Below are positions 12,501 through 23,621 of a stretch of DNA of 64,000 nucleotides, piece by piece. Origin of the DNA: Neodontobutis hainanensis (Eukaryota > Chordata > Actinopteri > Gobiiformes > Odontobutidae); NCBI GenBank assembly GCA_024349245.1, contig JALDNG010000022.1, forward strand, positions 6,400,001-6,464,000, written 5' to 3'. The first letter of the stretch is position 1. Each line of letters opens with the position of its first letter. Both the position numbers and the translations under genes were made by a program. The notes beneath the pieces are model-generated. The model saw only the letters and a list, made by a program, of their open reading frames with translations, had not been told where the DNA came from and did no database searches.

Positions 12501-15500
12501 GTTTGCTGTTCAGGTGCTGCTCGTACAGTTTTCTTACCCAGCTCTCATCTGAGCCTTTTGGCATCTGATTAATCATACCACAAAAATCAACACGAAGACC
12601 AATGTTAGTCTAGTAATGACCAAAGCTTAGATTTTGTTCAGACTGAGCTGTACAAACCCTGCACTCCTCGTCCAGCAGATCAAACAAACCCAGCTGACCC
12701 TCTATCAGGTTGATGCACAGCTGATTGTCGCTGAACTCGATCCTGTTCCATTCCAACTCTTCACGTACGTACTCCTCCTGCTCCAAGTGGAATACATGCT
12801 GTAGAGAAAAATATCACACAGTGTTCGATAATAATGTGGTGACTTTATTTGTTTGTAGACTCCCGTACAGAAACCCAGCTGGGACATGCTGTTATCTAGC
12901 CTATCTAACAAAGCCAGTAGAAATAGGTCAGCCATATGTGTCCCAGTTAAAGTTTAGAAAGACATGTCCTAAACCTTCATGCAGGATTGTATGTCTGTAA
13001 TTAAAACATGAATTTGCTTCATCAGCAGTCTACGCTAATATTCTGATCAAATGGCTCATAACTCTGAGTTCCAAGGTGCTGTAAGCATCTGTTTTTGGCA
13101 AGCTAGGCAAATGCAAAATGTTATTGTTAGATGATTGAACAACACTGAAAACAATGCAACCAATGTGTTTCTTTTTATATTACTGGACACTCTCATGGAC
13201 AGTTTTCATTTCTCTACTCTCTCAAGACTTACCCTGTTGAACTGCTGCTGTAGTTTTTCATTTGCATAATTTATACAGAACTGCTCAAAACTGTTCCTGG
13301 TAAATGTCTCAAACCTGCAACAAGAAAAAAAACATTGCTTTAAAACATTGTAAGCATTGTATCATCTCTTGATAGCAATGTGGAATGTCAGAACACACCC
13401 ATAAATGTCCAGCACTCCTATGAAGGACTTGGGCTGTCTCCTCTGACTTCTGAGGGCTGAGTTGAGTCTTTGAACAGTCCATGTAAACATCTGGCCATAG
13501 ATGTGTTTGGCCAGTGCATCTCTGGCCTCTACAGCCATTTGACCTGACACAGGTTTGACCAGCATTTCTCCACCCACAGTTAGTCTGCGGTTGCACAGCC
13601 AGTGGGCAATCTGAGCATCTTCCACTCCTAAGAGCTTAGAGAAGATCGCCAGCGAGCTGTCATCTCCCTAGAGAGGACACAGTTACACCATTTATATGGA
13701 AACACCGGATATATGTTAAGAACAGACCTGCGAACAACATCTCTTACATCAATGTAACTTCTGTCAGAGTTTCTCCCACTGGCCTGGATGTTTACATTGC
13801 CCAAGTGGAGAATAGCTGCCAGGATTCTGAACAGCTCCATCTGCTGTTCAGGCTCCACTCCTGCAATATACCATACACAACATACAGTACATCTCAAAAC
13901 GTGTTGACTAAAAGGTTGACTTACTGAAAGAGCTAGTTAAAATGTAATGTTTTTCTTTACCTAAAATGGTGTAAGCATCAGAAGTGCGTTTTAAATCTGA
14001 CAAATCATTAGTTCCAGGGATCTGCATTTCTCCTCCCTGACTGGTGTAGTGGAAGTTTTCAGGTGCATCTAGAAGAAAAAAAACAGCAAATGAGTCAATG
14101 CAACAACAAAATATAAATCATAGTATAGAAGAATATGTGGTGCAGTTTTACGCAGTTTAAGTGATCTCATCTCTGGAAAGTTTCTGGCAGCACACAGCTG
14201 GTAGAAGATGTGGTAGTTTCTCTCTGAGGAGGCCTTACACATACACAATTGTACATTAGACTTTTGCAAGCATTATTTATCAGTACAATGTCAATACATT
14301 TTCTGTAATGGAGAGTACAACTTACCTGAAAGACCACCCTTGACTTCTCTAACAGATACGTCCTCATGTTGGCTCCAATAATGTCCCCTTTTTTGCCAAA
14401 ACCAATCTCAATGTACTTCCCGAACCGACTACTGTTGTCATTTCTTGTTGTTTTAGCATTGCCAATGGACTACAGAAAATAAGAAAATAGAACATATTAA
14501 ATAACCCTTATTCTCAATCCAACGAGATGGTAAGCCACAATTAGACATTTTTAATCCGTACCTCCATGATGGGATTTGAGGCCAGGACTCTCTCCTCCAC
14601 ACTGGTCTGCTGTGCAGCTCCTCCCACCACAGCAAAGTAGCGCATGGTGAATTTAGCAGAGACTGTTTTCCCTGAGCCGGACTCTCCACTGATGATGATC
14701 GACTGGTTTTTCTCCTCCCTATACATTACACACAGTATTCCCATCAAGTTATATCTCTTCCAAATAAATGCTTTTATGTTATGGTGATTAGTTATATCCT
14801 CTGACCTGGTCATAGTGCGGTAAGCTTCCTCAGCCACAGAGAAGATATGAGGCTCTATGTCGGCCATATCCTGCCCACTGTATGCATCTATCACCTCCTC
14901 TCCATATATGGGCAGCTGATCATAGGGATTAATAGCCACTAGAACAATGCCTGCAGAAACATTAATTGATTGATGCCTCCATGCTCTGGCCAGTTGGTAC
15001 CTATGGTAGCCCTGCAGGGACATACTGATGTCCAAACCCAATGGAATAGAGTTCACTTTAAAAAGGTTAAAGAAGAAAGTTGTGCTGAGGTTGTTGTCTC
15101 TAGGCAGTTGTAGGAATAGCAAGTATTGGAACTAATGGCTCCTTCAGTTGGGGTTCTTGTTGGGTGTAAATGTATAATTCTGTTATTTGTTTGAGGTTTT
15201 TATACAGAAGCTTATTGGAAACACGGGTTTGATTCAAGTTTCTTTGTTCATCTGTGTAACGCAAAATTTTACACAGTGCACCTTTGAAAGAAACCAAAAA
15301 TGAGGTAAATGTTGACTGACCAAGTACTAGGCACATTTGGTAGAAAATATGCTTTATAAATACATTTTCTTCTAGGCAATTGTTTTATGTAACAATACCT
15401 CATAGCCCTTTTTAATATGTAGAAGCAGTGACCTTTGTGCCTGCATAATGAGCACCAAATTATTTTACAATGACTTCCTTCTCTACTAATTTGGAAACAT

Positions 15501-17248
15501 GCAGCACTCCCCATTATCTAATTCTGTCCTTACCACAGTAGGTGTAGATGTTGCCATAGTCCAGGAACCGGACGCGCAGGTTGTGTAAGACAGCGGCTTC
15601 ATGTAGGAAGCTAAGGGCAGTGAGGTCATTCTCTCCCTCCAATATGTCAGGGTTGCCCAGGGGCGGCAGGTCAGAGAGAGATCCCACTGGATAACACACC
15701 TCCTGCCAAAAGAGGCGTGGATTTATTTGCATGAGAGGATCCAAAGCTGAAAATCATTTTTCATGTGTCATTAAAAACACCAATTATCATCTCACACTTC
15801 CATCAGCAAACTGTAGAAAGAGCTGTTTTTCTTCAGGGTTGTAGTCATGGAGGAGTTGAGCTGAAATCCACACTCTTTCTTCATCGGGAACCCACACACT
15901 TGCTCCCTAGTGAACAAACACACTGCTATGAACAGGCAAAGCACAAGTACAATTTACAAAACTTAAACCAGATCACATGACCCCATACCATACATCATTT
16001 TACACAGTCACTTCCATGACAAAACAGGCCTTTGCTGTGGAGAAGGCTAAAATATAAAATAAGCAGGGGCTGCTGCCAGCTGGTACCAATAGGCTAGAAG
16101 AGCTAAGTGCCTGCCATGTAGGCTTTTAATGTATTTTTAAACATTAACTAATTATGTTAACATAAAATGTATATTTTGTGGAAAATTCCAGAACATAGTG
16201 TTAATAGTTTTGATGGCACCATTATGTCTAAAAATTTTTGAAAAAGGGGCTTATTTTTTTACAGCCCAAGCCCACTGACCCACACAGTGACCACACCTGT
16301 CACTTCCACAGTTGGTGAGTGACAGGTGTGAAGGCCCGCCCCTTGAATTACCAGCTATTGAGACTAAATGTGTTCGGTCCAGAGACTTGGATTTAATTGA
16401 AACCCACAGACTCTGAAAGTAACAATAAACTTCATTGTACATTATTTTTTAATTTAAACACATTAGTTTAGCTTTATTTGTTCCATTTAATAATTTGACG
16501 CATCCAGCATTAGCATGAAGGAATCAGAAAGGTGCTAGTACATGCTTGACAGTAATGAATACAATTTTCAGAAATATCTTGTAGATATTATAAAAGTAAA
16601 ATGATATGTGTTGTGTGAAAGAGTTTGTTAGTTGACTAATCCTTAGTCAAACTGAGTATAAGTTTGTTTGATAAACCATAGTGTTGCTTTAACTTCAAAT
16701 CCCAAATGTGACTATATTTATTATCCCACCCACCAGATATCACCACCAGCCGCCAATGAAAATAGGCTTTGTACCAACGACACAGCCCCACTGAACACTG
16801 TAGCATTCAATAAGTCTGTGTCATCACATGCACTCTTTTCAAATGACAATAAAGAAGCCTTGGAACATTTCATTGCATAATACTACATTTTTAATGAGGT
16901 TTGTGTTACAGCTCTGGATCCCACCCACAAGACATTTGTTGCACATCAGCATAAAATGCTCCTAAAGAGTGTTAAACATTAACACTAGTCATCCTATTCT
17001 TAAAATTTAGTACATGGTGTAGCCATTAAACAACAAATAAATGGTTTTAAAACACAGATCCCATTACTAGTTTTAATAACACCCACAAAAGAAAGAATAT
17101 ATTGGCGCCGAAAATGAACACTGGTCATTTGCAAACATAAAGTCTAATCGCATTGCTTCACTCTCATAACTATTTTAAAGAAATAAAATATAGATATGCA
17201 TGTGTCTTGCACATGTTTTACCTTGCAGTACAGATCCAGAGTGCCCAT
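6542..17248 (-). CDS. myo5: Class V unconventional myosin (myosin-Vb-like), complete
   Basis: Two-headed processive actin motor for vesicle transport. Thirty-five coding exons, 17222-17248 first and 6542-6706 last; main blocks: motor 11333-17248, neck 10672-11653, coiled coil/linker 8829-10599, cargo domain 6542-8951. Lengths sum to 4986 nt: 1661 codons plus stop. Visible: start MGTLDLYCK joined to GASVWVPDEE; P-loop GESGSGKT (residues 162-169); switch I NDNSSRF (about 213-219); switch II DIYGFE (about 438-443); actin-site PHYVRCIKPND; six IQ motifs (about 754-905), e.g. IIQKTYRMVMVR; coiled coil with LEQRYDNLREM and GHKRTDSTQS; globular tail with FLECRKRDEGKLLKNLV, LLLRKDMCSWNRGMQIRYN and IPDNLKIAFLRKS at the end. 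It is about 200 residues shorter than MYO5A/B, chiefly in the coiled coil. Motor and neck read closest to MYO5B, but it sits in the mbd3-tcf3 block, so it may be a separate paralogue. Symbol is generic for that reason. Confidence 0.93.
8204..8521 (+). mobile_element. Internally deleted Tc1/mariner-type transposon remnant
   Basis: Inside a myosin intron (8097-8599), on the opposite strand to the gene. It opens with the Tc1-like end ACAGTTATGCTCATAAG, then encodes a transposase C-terminus: VLDWPQSPDLNIIETLWGDL, the segment holding the final acidic residue of the DDE triad (E in the usual DLNPIENLW). Two in-frame stop codons (after AVHARQKS and after HHKRL) show it is dead. The right end matches the typical Tc1 tail GGGTCATTTGGGTAGTTTCT. 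The N-terminal DNA-binding half and first catalytic residues are missing. Confidence 0.85.
17222..17248 (-). other. myo5: 27-nt first coding exon of the myosin V gene
   Basis: Reading the - strand, ATG (17246-17248) opens nine codons, MGTLDLYCK, then a GTAAAA donor. Class V myosins begin with a short first exon ending in LYTK or similar, and this one ends LYCK in the phase (0) needed by the next exon (15796-15906, GASVWVPDEE). The intron between them is 1.3 kb. No other start in the interval fits as well. Confidence 0.8.
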
Positions 17249-18666
17249 CACGACAGTTTAGAGGAGTTTGGTTGTGGCTGTAACATCTACATTAGAAGGG
17301 CAGGTGTCCTTCACTCATCTATGGTAAAAGCAGCTTACGTCCAGTGACAGCGCTTGCACTTTGTCCACTCTCCCACAGAGGCAAGAAGACTGTTAAGTTA
17401 AATGTTAATCCACGGGGAGGATACAGCAATTGGATGATGATCACCATTTGCCACTGTAAAACTGTGGCAAGATTTTTTTTAAAAATGAACAGAGACACGT
17501 CTGCAGCCCACTCCGTGACATGTGGACTCATTTTAATAAGTAATACAATCAAATTTCAGCAATCAGCCGGCTGATACAGAGTAGAAGATGACAGGATTTG
17601 AATTTGATGCATTATTAACAACCATCAATAGGAATAAAAATACAAAATAGTACTTGTGACCAGTTTTGTGCGTGGGTTGAGGAAGCATGGTGTAGTAACA
17701 TTGACAAGTTAAAAAAAAAAAATTAAAATTAAAACAGAAGCTAATGGACTGAAGCTGTTAAACCTTAGTACAAAAGAGCAACGTTTGACAGCATCAGGAA
17801 GCACCTGTAATAAAAATGAGAGTAAACGCAGGTAACAGAAAGAGGAGGTTTCAAGTCATTCCTTTACCATTGTGCTCAACACTTTTCCTTTTTGCTTGAT
17901 GTGGTTGTATATCATAACAGGCTTTCAGAACATGTCTCCTCTTTGGTGAATACAGAACACAAAATAACTTAATCATTTCCAAAGTCCAATACATATTGTG
18001 GTTGTAGCATACTCTAAGCAGTTTGGTCAGATTAGCTCTTGGTATTGCAAAATCTGGTTTTACTACAAAAGCTGCTCTGTGTGACTTGTGTCAAACTATA
18101 ATAATAATAATATATTAATAATGGAGTGCATGATAAAATTTGGGCCAATGAGAGATGGCAATGACACTAAAACATCACATTTTAAATGTACAGGTCAGGT
18201 TTTCACTTCAACAAATCAAATCAGGATTTCACATGATTGTCGCGAATATGCAAATCCAAATGTAAAAAACACATATCCCCAAATACTGATTATATTGACA
18301 CTGTAGAGAAGTCATTTTAATTTTTGAAAGACCTTTTGTGAATATCAAATAAAAAAGCCAAAATCAGTCGGGCTCAAAATCCCAGTCACTTAAATAACTG
18401 TCCATGAGATTAGGGTGATGCTCAGTGCATACATTTGAGAGACTATGGTGAGGAGAAGGGCTTTTAGGTTTGTATGCAGATGCAGCGAAAAGTCACAAGG
18501 GAAAAGTTCTCCAGGTTCAAACAAATGCTTCTGGACTTCGAATCCTAAAAAGACAGAAGATATAAAGAATGCAGTCAATTGTGATGTTTTACTAATACTT
18601 TTCCTTTTTTTCTAAATCAGACGGCATCTTTAAATTTGCACAGTAGTATCATGGAACCAACCTGTG
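17249..18666. other. Myosin promoter region and mbd3 3' UTR
   Basis: About 1.4 kb between the myosin start codon and the mbd3 stop codon, both on the - strand. The part next to 18666 should be mbd3 3' UTR; an ATTAAA signal on the - strand lies near 18311. The part next to 17249 should contain the myosin 5' UTR and promoter. I see no CpG island or clear TATA element. Confidence 0.4.
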
Positions 18667-21156
18667 CTATACGTTCTCACTGTCTTCACTGCCGTTACCC
18701 TCGTCCTTCAAAGTTTCCCCTTCACTGCCGGCCTCTTCGACGTGGGCCAACATGTCAGCCATAAGCGCCTCCTCCAGCCTTTTCCTCACACTATAGACCA
18801 GCTCCTCCTGTTTCCTACACACACGAACAACAGGAAACCGTTACAGTGGGCTCTTTCAACTGCCTACAACTCTGACTGAAACAACACCTAACATTATTCA
18901 AGTCTAGTTTTCAAAGGACATTTCACTCCGACAGTGTCAACTTTGTATTTGCCATTTGACAGAACAATGTGTTGTTGCTCTGGAATTTGTATAGTTTTAA
19001 AAAAAAAGGTATTATGCTTTTGTTTTAATCAATCTTTACAGAATTACCGTTTATTCGTCGACACAAAAGAACATCAATACAAATGTAAATTAACTGTCCT
19101 CTGCTTGTATTTCACCATTTTAGTAATTGTTAGGGTAAAAAAATAAAAAGCATAAAAATGGAAATACAGCAAACCTCTAAAACAGTTTTTTTTAATGCCA
19201 GCATAAACTTGGATTTCAAGGTCACTCACCGCTGAGTGTTAAAGAACTATAGAACAGTATGCATTTTATTTTTGGGCTCTTATGTGTCAATCACCCACCT
19301 GATGTCCTCATCTGTAACTATGAAGGCTTTGCAAAGGGGCTGTGTTGTGTTGAGCCACACTCCTGGGTTTTTCTCGACTGCAGCTGACAGTTGACCGGTG
19401 ATGGGAGCTGCACTTGTGTGAAGAGCACTTGCAATGGCCGACAAAAGAGTTTTATCTGTGCAGCCTGGACCGACACCTGAGGAGCCAGAAATATTATTAC
19501 CGCTAGATCAGCAATGTATATTATTAAAAGTTCACTTTCACCTTTCAACAATGAAATAGAAATACTTAAATTAATAGCCTACCTTGTAAACCTTTAGGGA
19601 GTTCCATTGTTTTCACAAGCTCTTCAGCAATATCATAAGCATTAAGCCCACTGAGCTTCTTCTCCCAAAACAGCTGCATAGAAGAAATATTTTACTTTAC
19701 CATTAGTTATCTAGTATGGGTCATTCATTCAATGATGCATCTTTATATTAAACTCATATTTACTGCGTTTGGGATTATTTTCCCACCTGTCGGGGCTGGT
19801 CAACAGCTTTTTGTGGATCTGTCTTTACTTTGTTGTTGGGGTGGTTGGTAACCTTTGTAACTGGCTGTTTAAAGATGGAGGCTGTCTGCCTTACTGGAAG
19901 TGATGTATTTAAATCTGGTTTGCCCTAAATAGAAAGAAATGTGAGAACAAGACTTGCAACTTATGATTTGTCTATTGAATTTAACAGATACTGGCAGACA
20001 CGCTCACCTTATTCTGGTTGTTGTTATCGTATCGCATTCTCTGACGGTTCTTATTAAGCTTGCTCATCAGCATCTTGCCCGTGCGGAAATCAAAGGAGCT
20101 GAGATCCATCTGGTTGCCAAGGTAACGGGCCAGTTGAGGCTTGCTCCGAAACTTCTTCCCAGATGGACTAGCAGAAGAGGTAAAAACACAAGAAAATGCT
20201 GTAAGAATTGTTGAAAAAAAAAAATCCCTCTAAAAGACAGATGGAAAAAAGGCCGGGACACAAAACAGACAAGTCACAAATTCAAACACAGACAGAACAG
20301 ACTGAAAATGAACAGGGACCACAACATACAACAAATGAGCGTGAACAAAGCCGAGCACAGTCAAATGGGCAATGAAAATTAAACTTTAATTATGAAATGA
20401 ATGCAGTTAATGAGAACTCTATCCAAGTCCTGTAATACACTGGCACAATTTAGTTCAATCCACTGAATGCACAAAGTCACCAAAGTTGTTAACACAGTAG
20501 CAACAGTTAATACAATGTAAACATGGCGATGCTTCAATTTGATCAGATGGAAACATTGTAACTCCATTTGAGAGAGCCACAATATCAATAGCCTGAGCAA
20601 TGACCAGCAACTGTGGGTGGATACGTGCTAGTAGAGCATGCAAATGTATTTAACATCACACACCACAGTGAACACCAGTACAAGTGTACAGTTAGCCTAC
20701 CACAAACTATACAACCGACCCGCCTCCCCCCTCTCTTGCCTCTGTTCCTCATCTTGCTCTTCTCCTCTGCTAAATAAAAACAAACCTGTTGTAGTTGAGT
20801 CACTTCAATGGGAAATAAATAGGATTAACTGCAATGACACTGAGGTTCATTCAATTGACACGAGCCCATCCACTGCTACACGAGCGCTCTCTACGGGGGC
20901 CTGCTGCGGACACCCCTACCCCACCCCACCCCCATTCCAAACTTTACACCCACCACCACTGTCCCATTATTATCCAAGTCTGTCTGTTCGTTGGCGTCAT
21001 GTTCTCCACGTTAAGTTTTACAAACCCTCATGAGTAGCTATAGTACCTAAAATAATATACGTCGCTTTTCCCAGCTGACAAACCGGACTTTCTGGTCACT
21101 TCTTCCATTTTCCAGCCTTTGGGGAGAGCAGTGCAATCCCACCTTTTCTTCTCCAT
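18667..21156 (-). CDS. mbd3: Methyl-CpG-binding domain protein 3
   Basis: Scaffold subunit of the NuRD (Mi-2) nucleosome-remodelling and deacetylase complex. Six coding exons: 21047-21156, 20008-20167, 19787-19924, 19583-19673, 19299-19476, 18667-18814; total 825 nt, 274 residues plus stop. It starts MEKKRWDCTALPKGW and has an MBD in residues 1 to about 72 (KSGLSAGKSDVYYFSPSGKK, FRSKPQLARYLG). Then come MDLSSFDFRTGKMLMSKLNK, the conserved PVRQTASIFKQPVTKVTNHP, RQLFWEKKLSGLNAYDIAEE and a C-terminal coiled coil (about 222-256, QEELVYSVRKRLEEALMADM) that in this family binds GATAD2/p66. The KMLMSKLNK and AVDQPRQ variants point to MBD3 rather than MBD2, and there is no long Gly/Arg N-terminus as in MBD2. 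The tail is short and acidic and ends SENV. Residues 30 and 34 are Lys and Tyr, the methyl-CpG-binding type. Confidence 0.96.
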
Positions 21157-21480
21157 TTGCCCACGCAAGAAGCCTACAAATCCACTAGAAGTAACTGCGA
21201 TTGATCAGACCGAGTTAAAGATAGTGTGTCGCTGTGTTAGGACGGTAGCCCCCTCTCTTCTTAGGCTTTTGTTTCAACCATATTACAACGTGCGCCCTGT
21301 AAGGGGATCAGGCCGCGGCTCGTCTCTTTGTCGTGGCGCAGATCGCTCCGCCACGGACCTCGGCCACATCACTACCTGCCTGCCTCGCCGGGGCACAAGG
21401 GCTACATCCGCAAGGAAAACATAGGACATCAACAGCTTCAAGACACTATGACGTAAACGGGATACGACAGGAAGTAGCCT
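21157..21480 (-). promoter_or_regulatory. mbd3: mbd3 5' UTR and probable CpG-rich promoter
   Basis: The stretch upstream of the mbd3 start codon, especially 21290-21420, is much richer in CpG than its surroundings (for example CCGCGGCTCG, TCGTGGCGCAGATCGC, GCCTCGCCGGGGC). This is what a vertebrate housekeeping promoter looks like. The transcription start is not determined. An AG at 21175-21174 could also be an acceptor for an upstream first exon. Confidence 0.5.
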
Positions 21481-23447
21481 ACTGTTATTCACCTTTCAAA
21501 GTAACTATTTAACTATTAGCCTACTAAATTTTTTTTAAACAAATTAAGGTATCTGTCATGAAACAGGGCAACAAAGTGTGCCCGGTGTGTTAACACAACT
21601 CTCCATACCCGAGTCATGTAGAGAGTACAATTCCTGAAACGTTGACCTACATGTGTTAGAAAAGATTGTCAGGCAAAGTAGGCAAATCAGAACTTAAATG
21701 TATTAATCTCAGGGGTAACTAATGCATTATAATAACAACAACAGAGAAAATCGTTTGTAATATTGTTATTATGTGGCCCTATACAGCAATTATTGATAAT
21801 GTTTAAATGACCACTGATGTGTAAATCCGAAGTAGGCAGTTTAGTGTGTAGCCTACCATGGAACAAAACATCAAATAAAAGTGGAAAATATTTAGAAAAC
21901 CTATCACCATCTTAAAAAGACTTACTGAAAAGACTTCCTGAAAGTCTAATTTGGGGGCCACTTTATTTTTTTGCATGCAACAGGACAGCATGGGGACTCC
22001 TTTCATTTGATTACACACCTCAAGACTAGGCCATTTGTGTTTCTGCAACTTTAACGTAACATTAATATTAGTTCATTTTTTTATTATTATGTAGTTCATC
22101 AAAACCATTCATTTATTTTGAAAGTCCGGAAGTCTATTCTCTTGATTTTGAAGAAAGACGCAAATGACGTTCGTTTGACAATGGCACATAAATTAGGCTC
22201 TTGTCCCATATAAGACCGTAGTCCTCGATAAGATGCATTGACATAACAAATACAAGGAATGAATAAGAAAATGCGTCTGTGCAATAAGCGCCCCTGCGTG
22301 AGGCCGGTTTTTTTTATGGCGGTTTGACAGTTAGGCTACTTGTAAGCCACAAAGCCCGCCGTTGTCATTCAGATTGGAGCCGGCTTTTATGAATGAACAA
22401 AGTAGATCTTCGCGATTTAGCAAATACACCATTTCTTCAGCTTGTCAGGCATTTAATGTGGGTTTAAATTAAAACAAATTGCACTGTACAAAATATGGGC
22501 TACATTTTTTACTTTGGTAAGAATAATCTCTGTTAAAAAGAAACAATGTCGACGGAGTAAAGGCTGTTCAACACTGACCTTAAAAATAAGCTAAATAAAC
22601 TGTGCCACAGTATCGTTAATGAGACAAAGCTTGATGCAGAACTGCCGTAATACAGTGTTCACCGTCGAGAGCACCGAGCGAACGTCCCCATCGATGATAA
22701 ACACAGTGCATTGTTGGGTTTGGAAAACGGTACATCATGCATTAAAGGCACCAAATGCAAATAAATGTGTACATGTCCGGTTCGATGAGTTTTGAGAGGT
22801 GTACTTACTCGTTTTTATCCATCTTGAAGACACTGTAGCTTTCTCCCTCTCGCTATGTTAAATCCCTTCTCCCCTCTCCTCTTTCAGTCCCCTCCCCCTT
22901 CCACGGGACAAATCAAAGGCATTATCCTCGCCAATTTCGCAGTGTGCACATAGGCTATAATGAGAATAATGTGTGCCAAAATTGGCGTAGTTTGAGGTGC
23001 ACCAAGAAAGTCCTCGTAGAATTGAATTTAACGGGCTGTTTAGTGATTACACAGACAGGTAGGCCTACTGTGATTGGGGCTTTACAGAGATGATAAATGG
23101 TTGCAGGTGACTGGTTCCAGGTAATATATACATTAACTTTGTGCATGTGCCTTTTTGGTTAACAAGTAATATCAATAAAAAAGATGAAGCCAGGTTGAAA
23201 CTAAATATTTTTTTTTATTTATAGGAGTTTTTCTTTATTGGAAAAATATTGACATATAACATTTCTTTAACATTAAATAAAGACAGAGTGGATCCTTTGT
23301 CACAAAAAGCCTTAAAAGGGCAATTGTTGAGCCTGGTCTTTGACCAGCCAAGTCCAGTCCCATCCCAAAGACGTGGTCCTGTAAGGTCATAACGTAAATA
23401 GACACAGGTTAACATAAACCACTTTATGTTCTTCCCATTTTTTATCA
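21481..23447. other. Intergenic, mbd3 to uqcr11
   Basis: No coding exon was recognised. The - strand sequence ending at about 22800 (ATGGATAAAAACGA followed by GTAAGT) is a strong donor-like site downstream of a pyrimidine/purine-rich stretch, and could be an alternative mbd3 first exon. The region has several copies of TAGCCTAC/TAGGCCTA motifs. Confidence 0.4.
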
Positions 23448-23457
23448 TTTATTTATT
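23448..23457 (-). terminator. uqcr11: uqcr11 polyadenylation signals
   Basis: Two overlapping AATAAA hexamers on the - strand (TTTATTTATT on +) lie about 170 bp downstream of the uqcr11 stop codon. This is a normal 3' UTR length for so small a gene. Confidence 0.6.
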
Positions 23458-23621
23458 CACTATTAAAGCCTAATGTAGAATTGAGGGGCACAATTACAAT
23501 TCTGCAAAAGTTACACATTGCACAAAGCGTTTTTGAATATTGTAGGCTACGAGATGAACATGTGACCACTACACACAGTGTATATGAGTATATGGCCCAT
23601 TTACTTACAATTAATCAGACA

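Noticed and set aside
14223..14233. Acceptor at 14224 for the myosin exon starting ERNYH
   Set aside because: That acceptor breaks the frame; the acceptor 10 nt further upstream gives VVFQ-ASSERNYHIF, as in other myosin V proteins.
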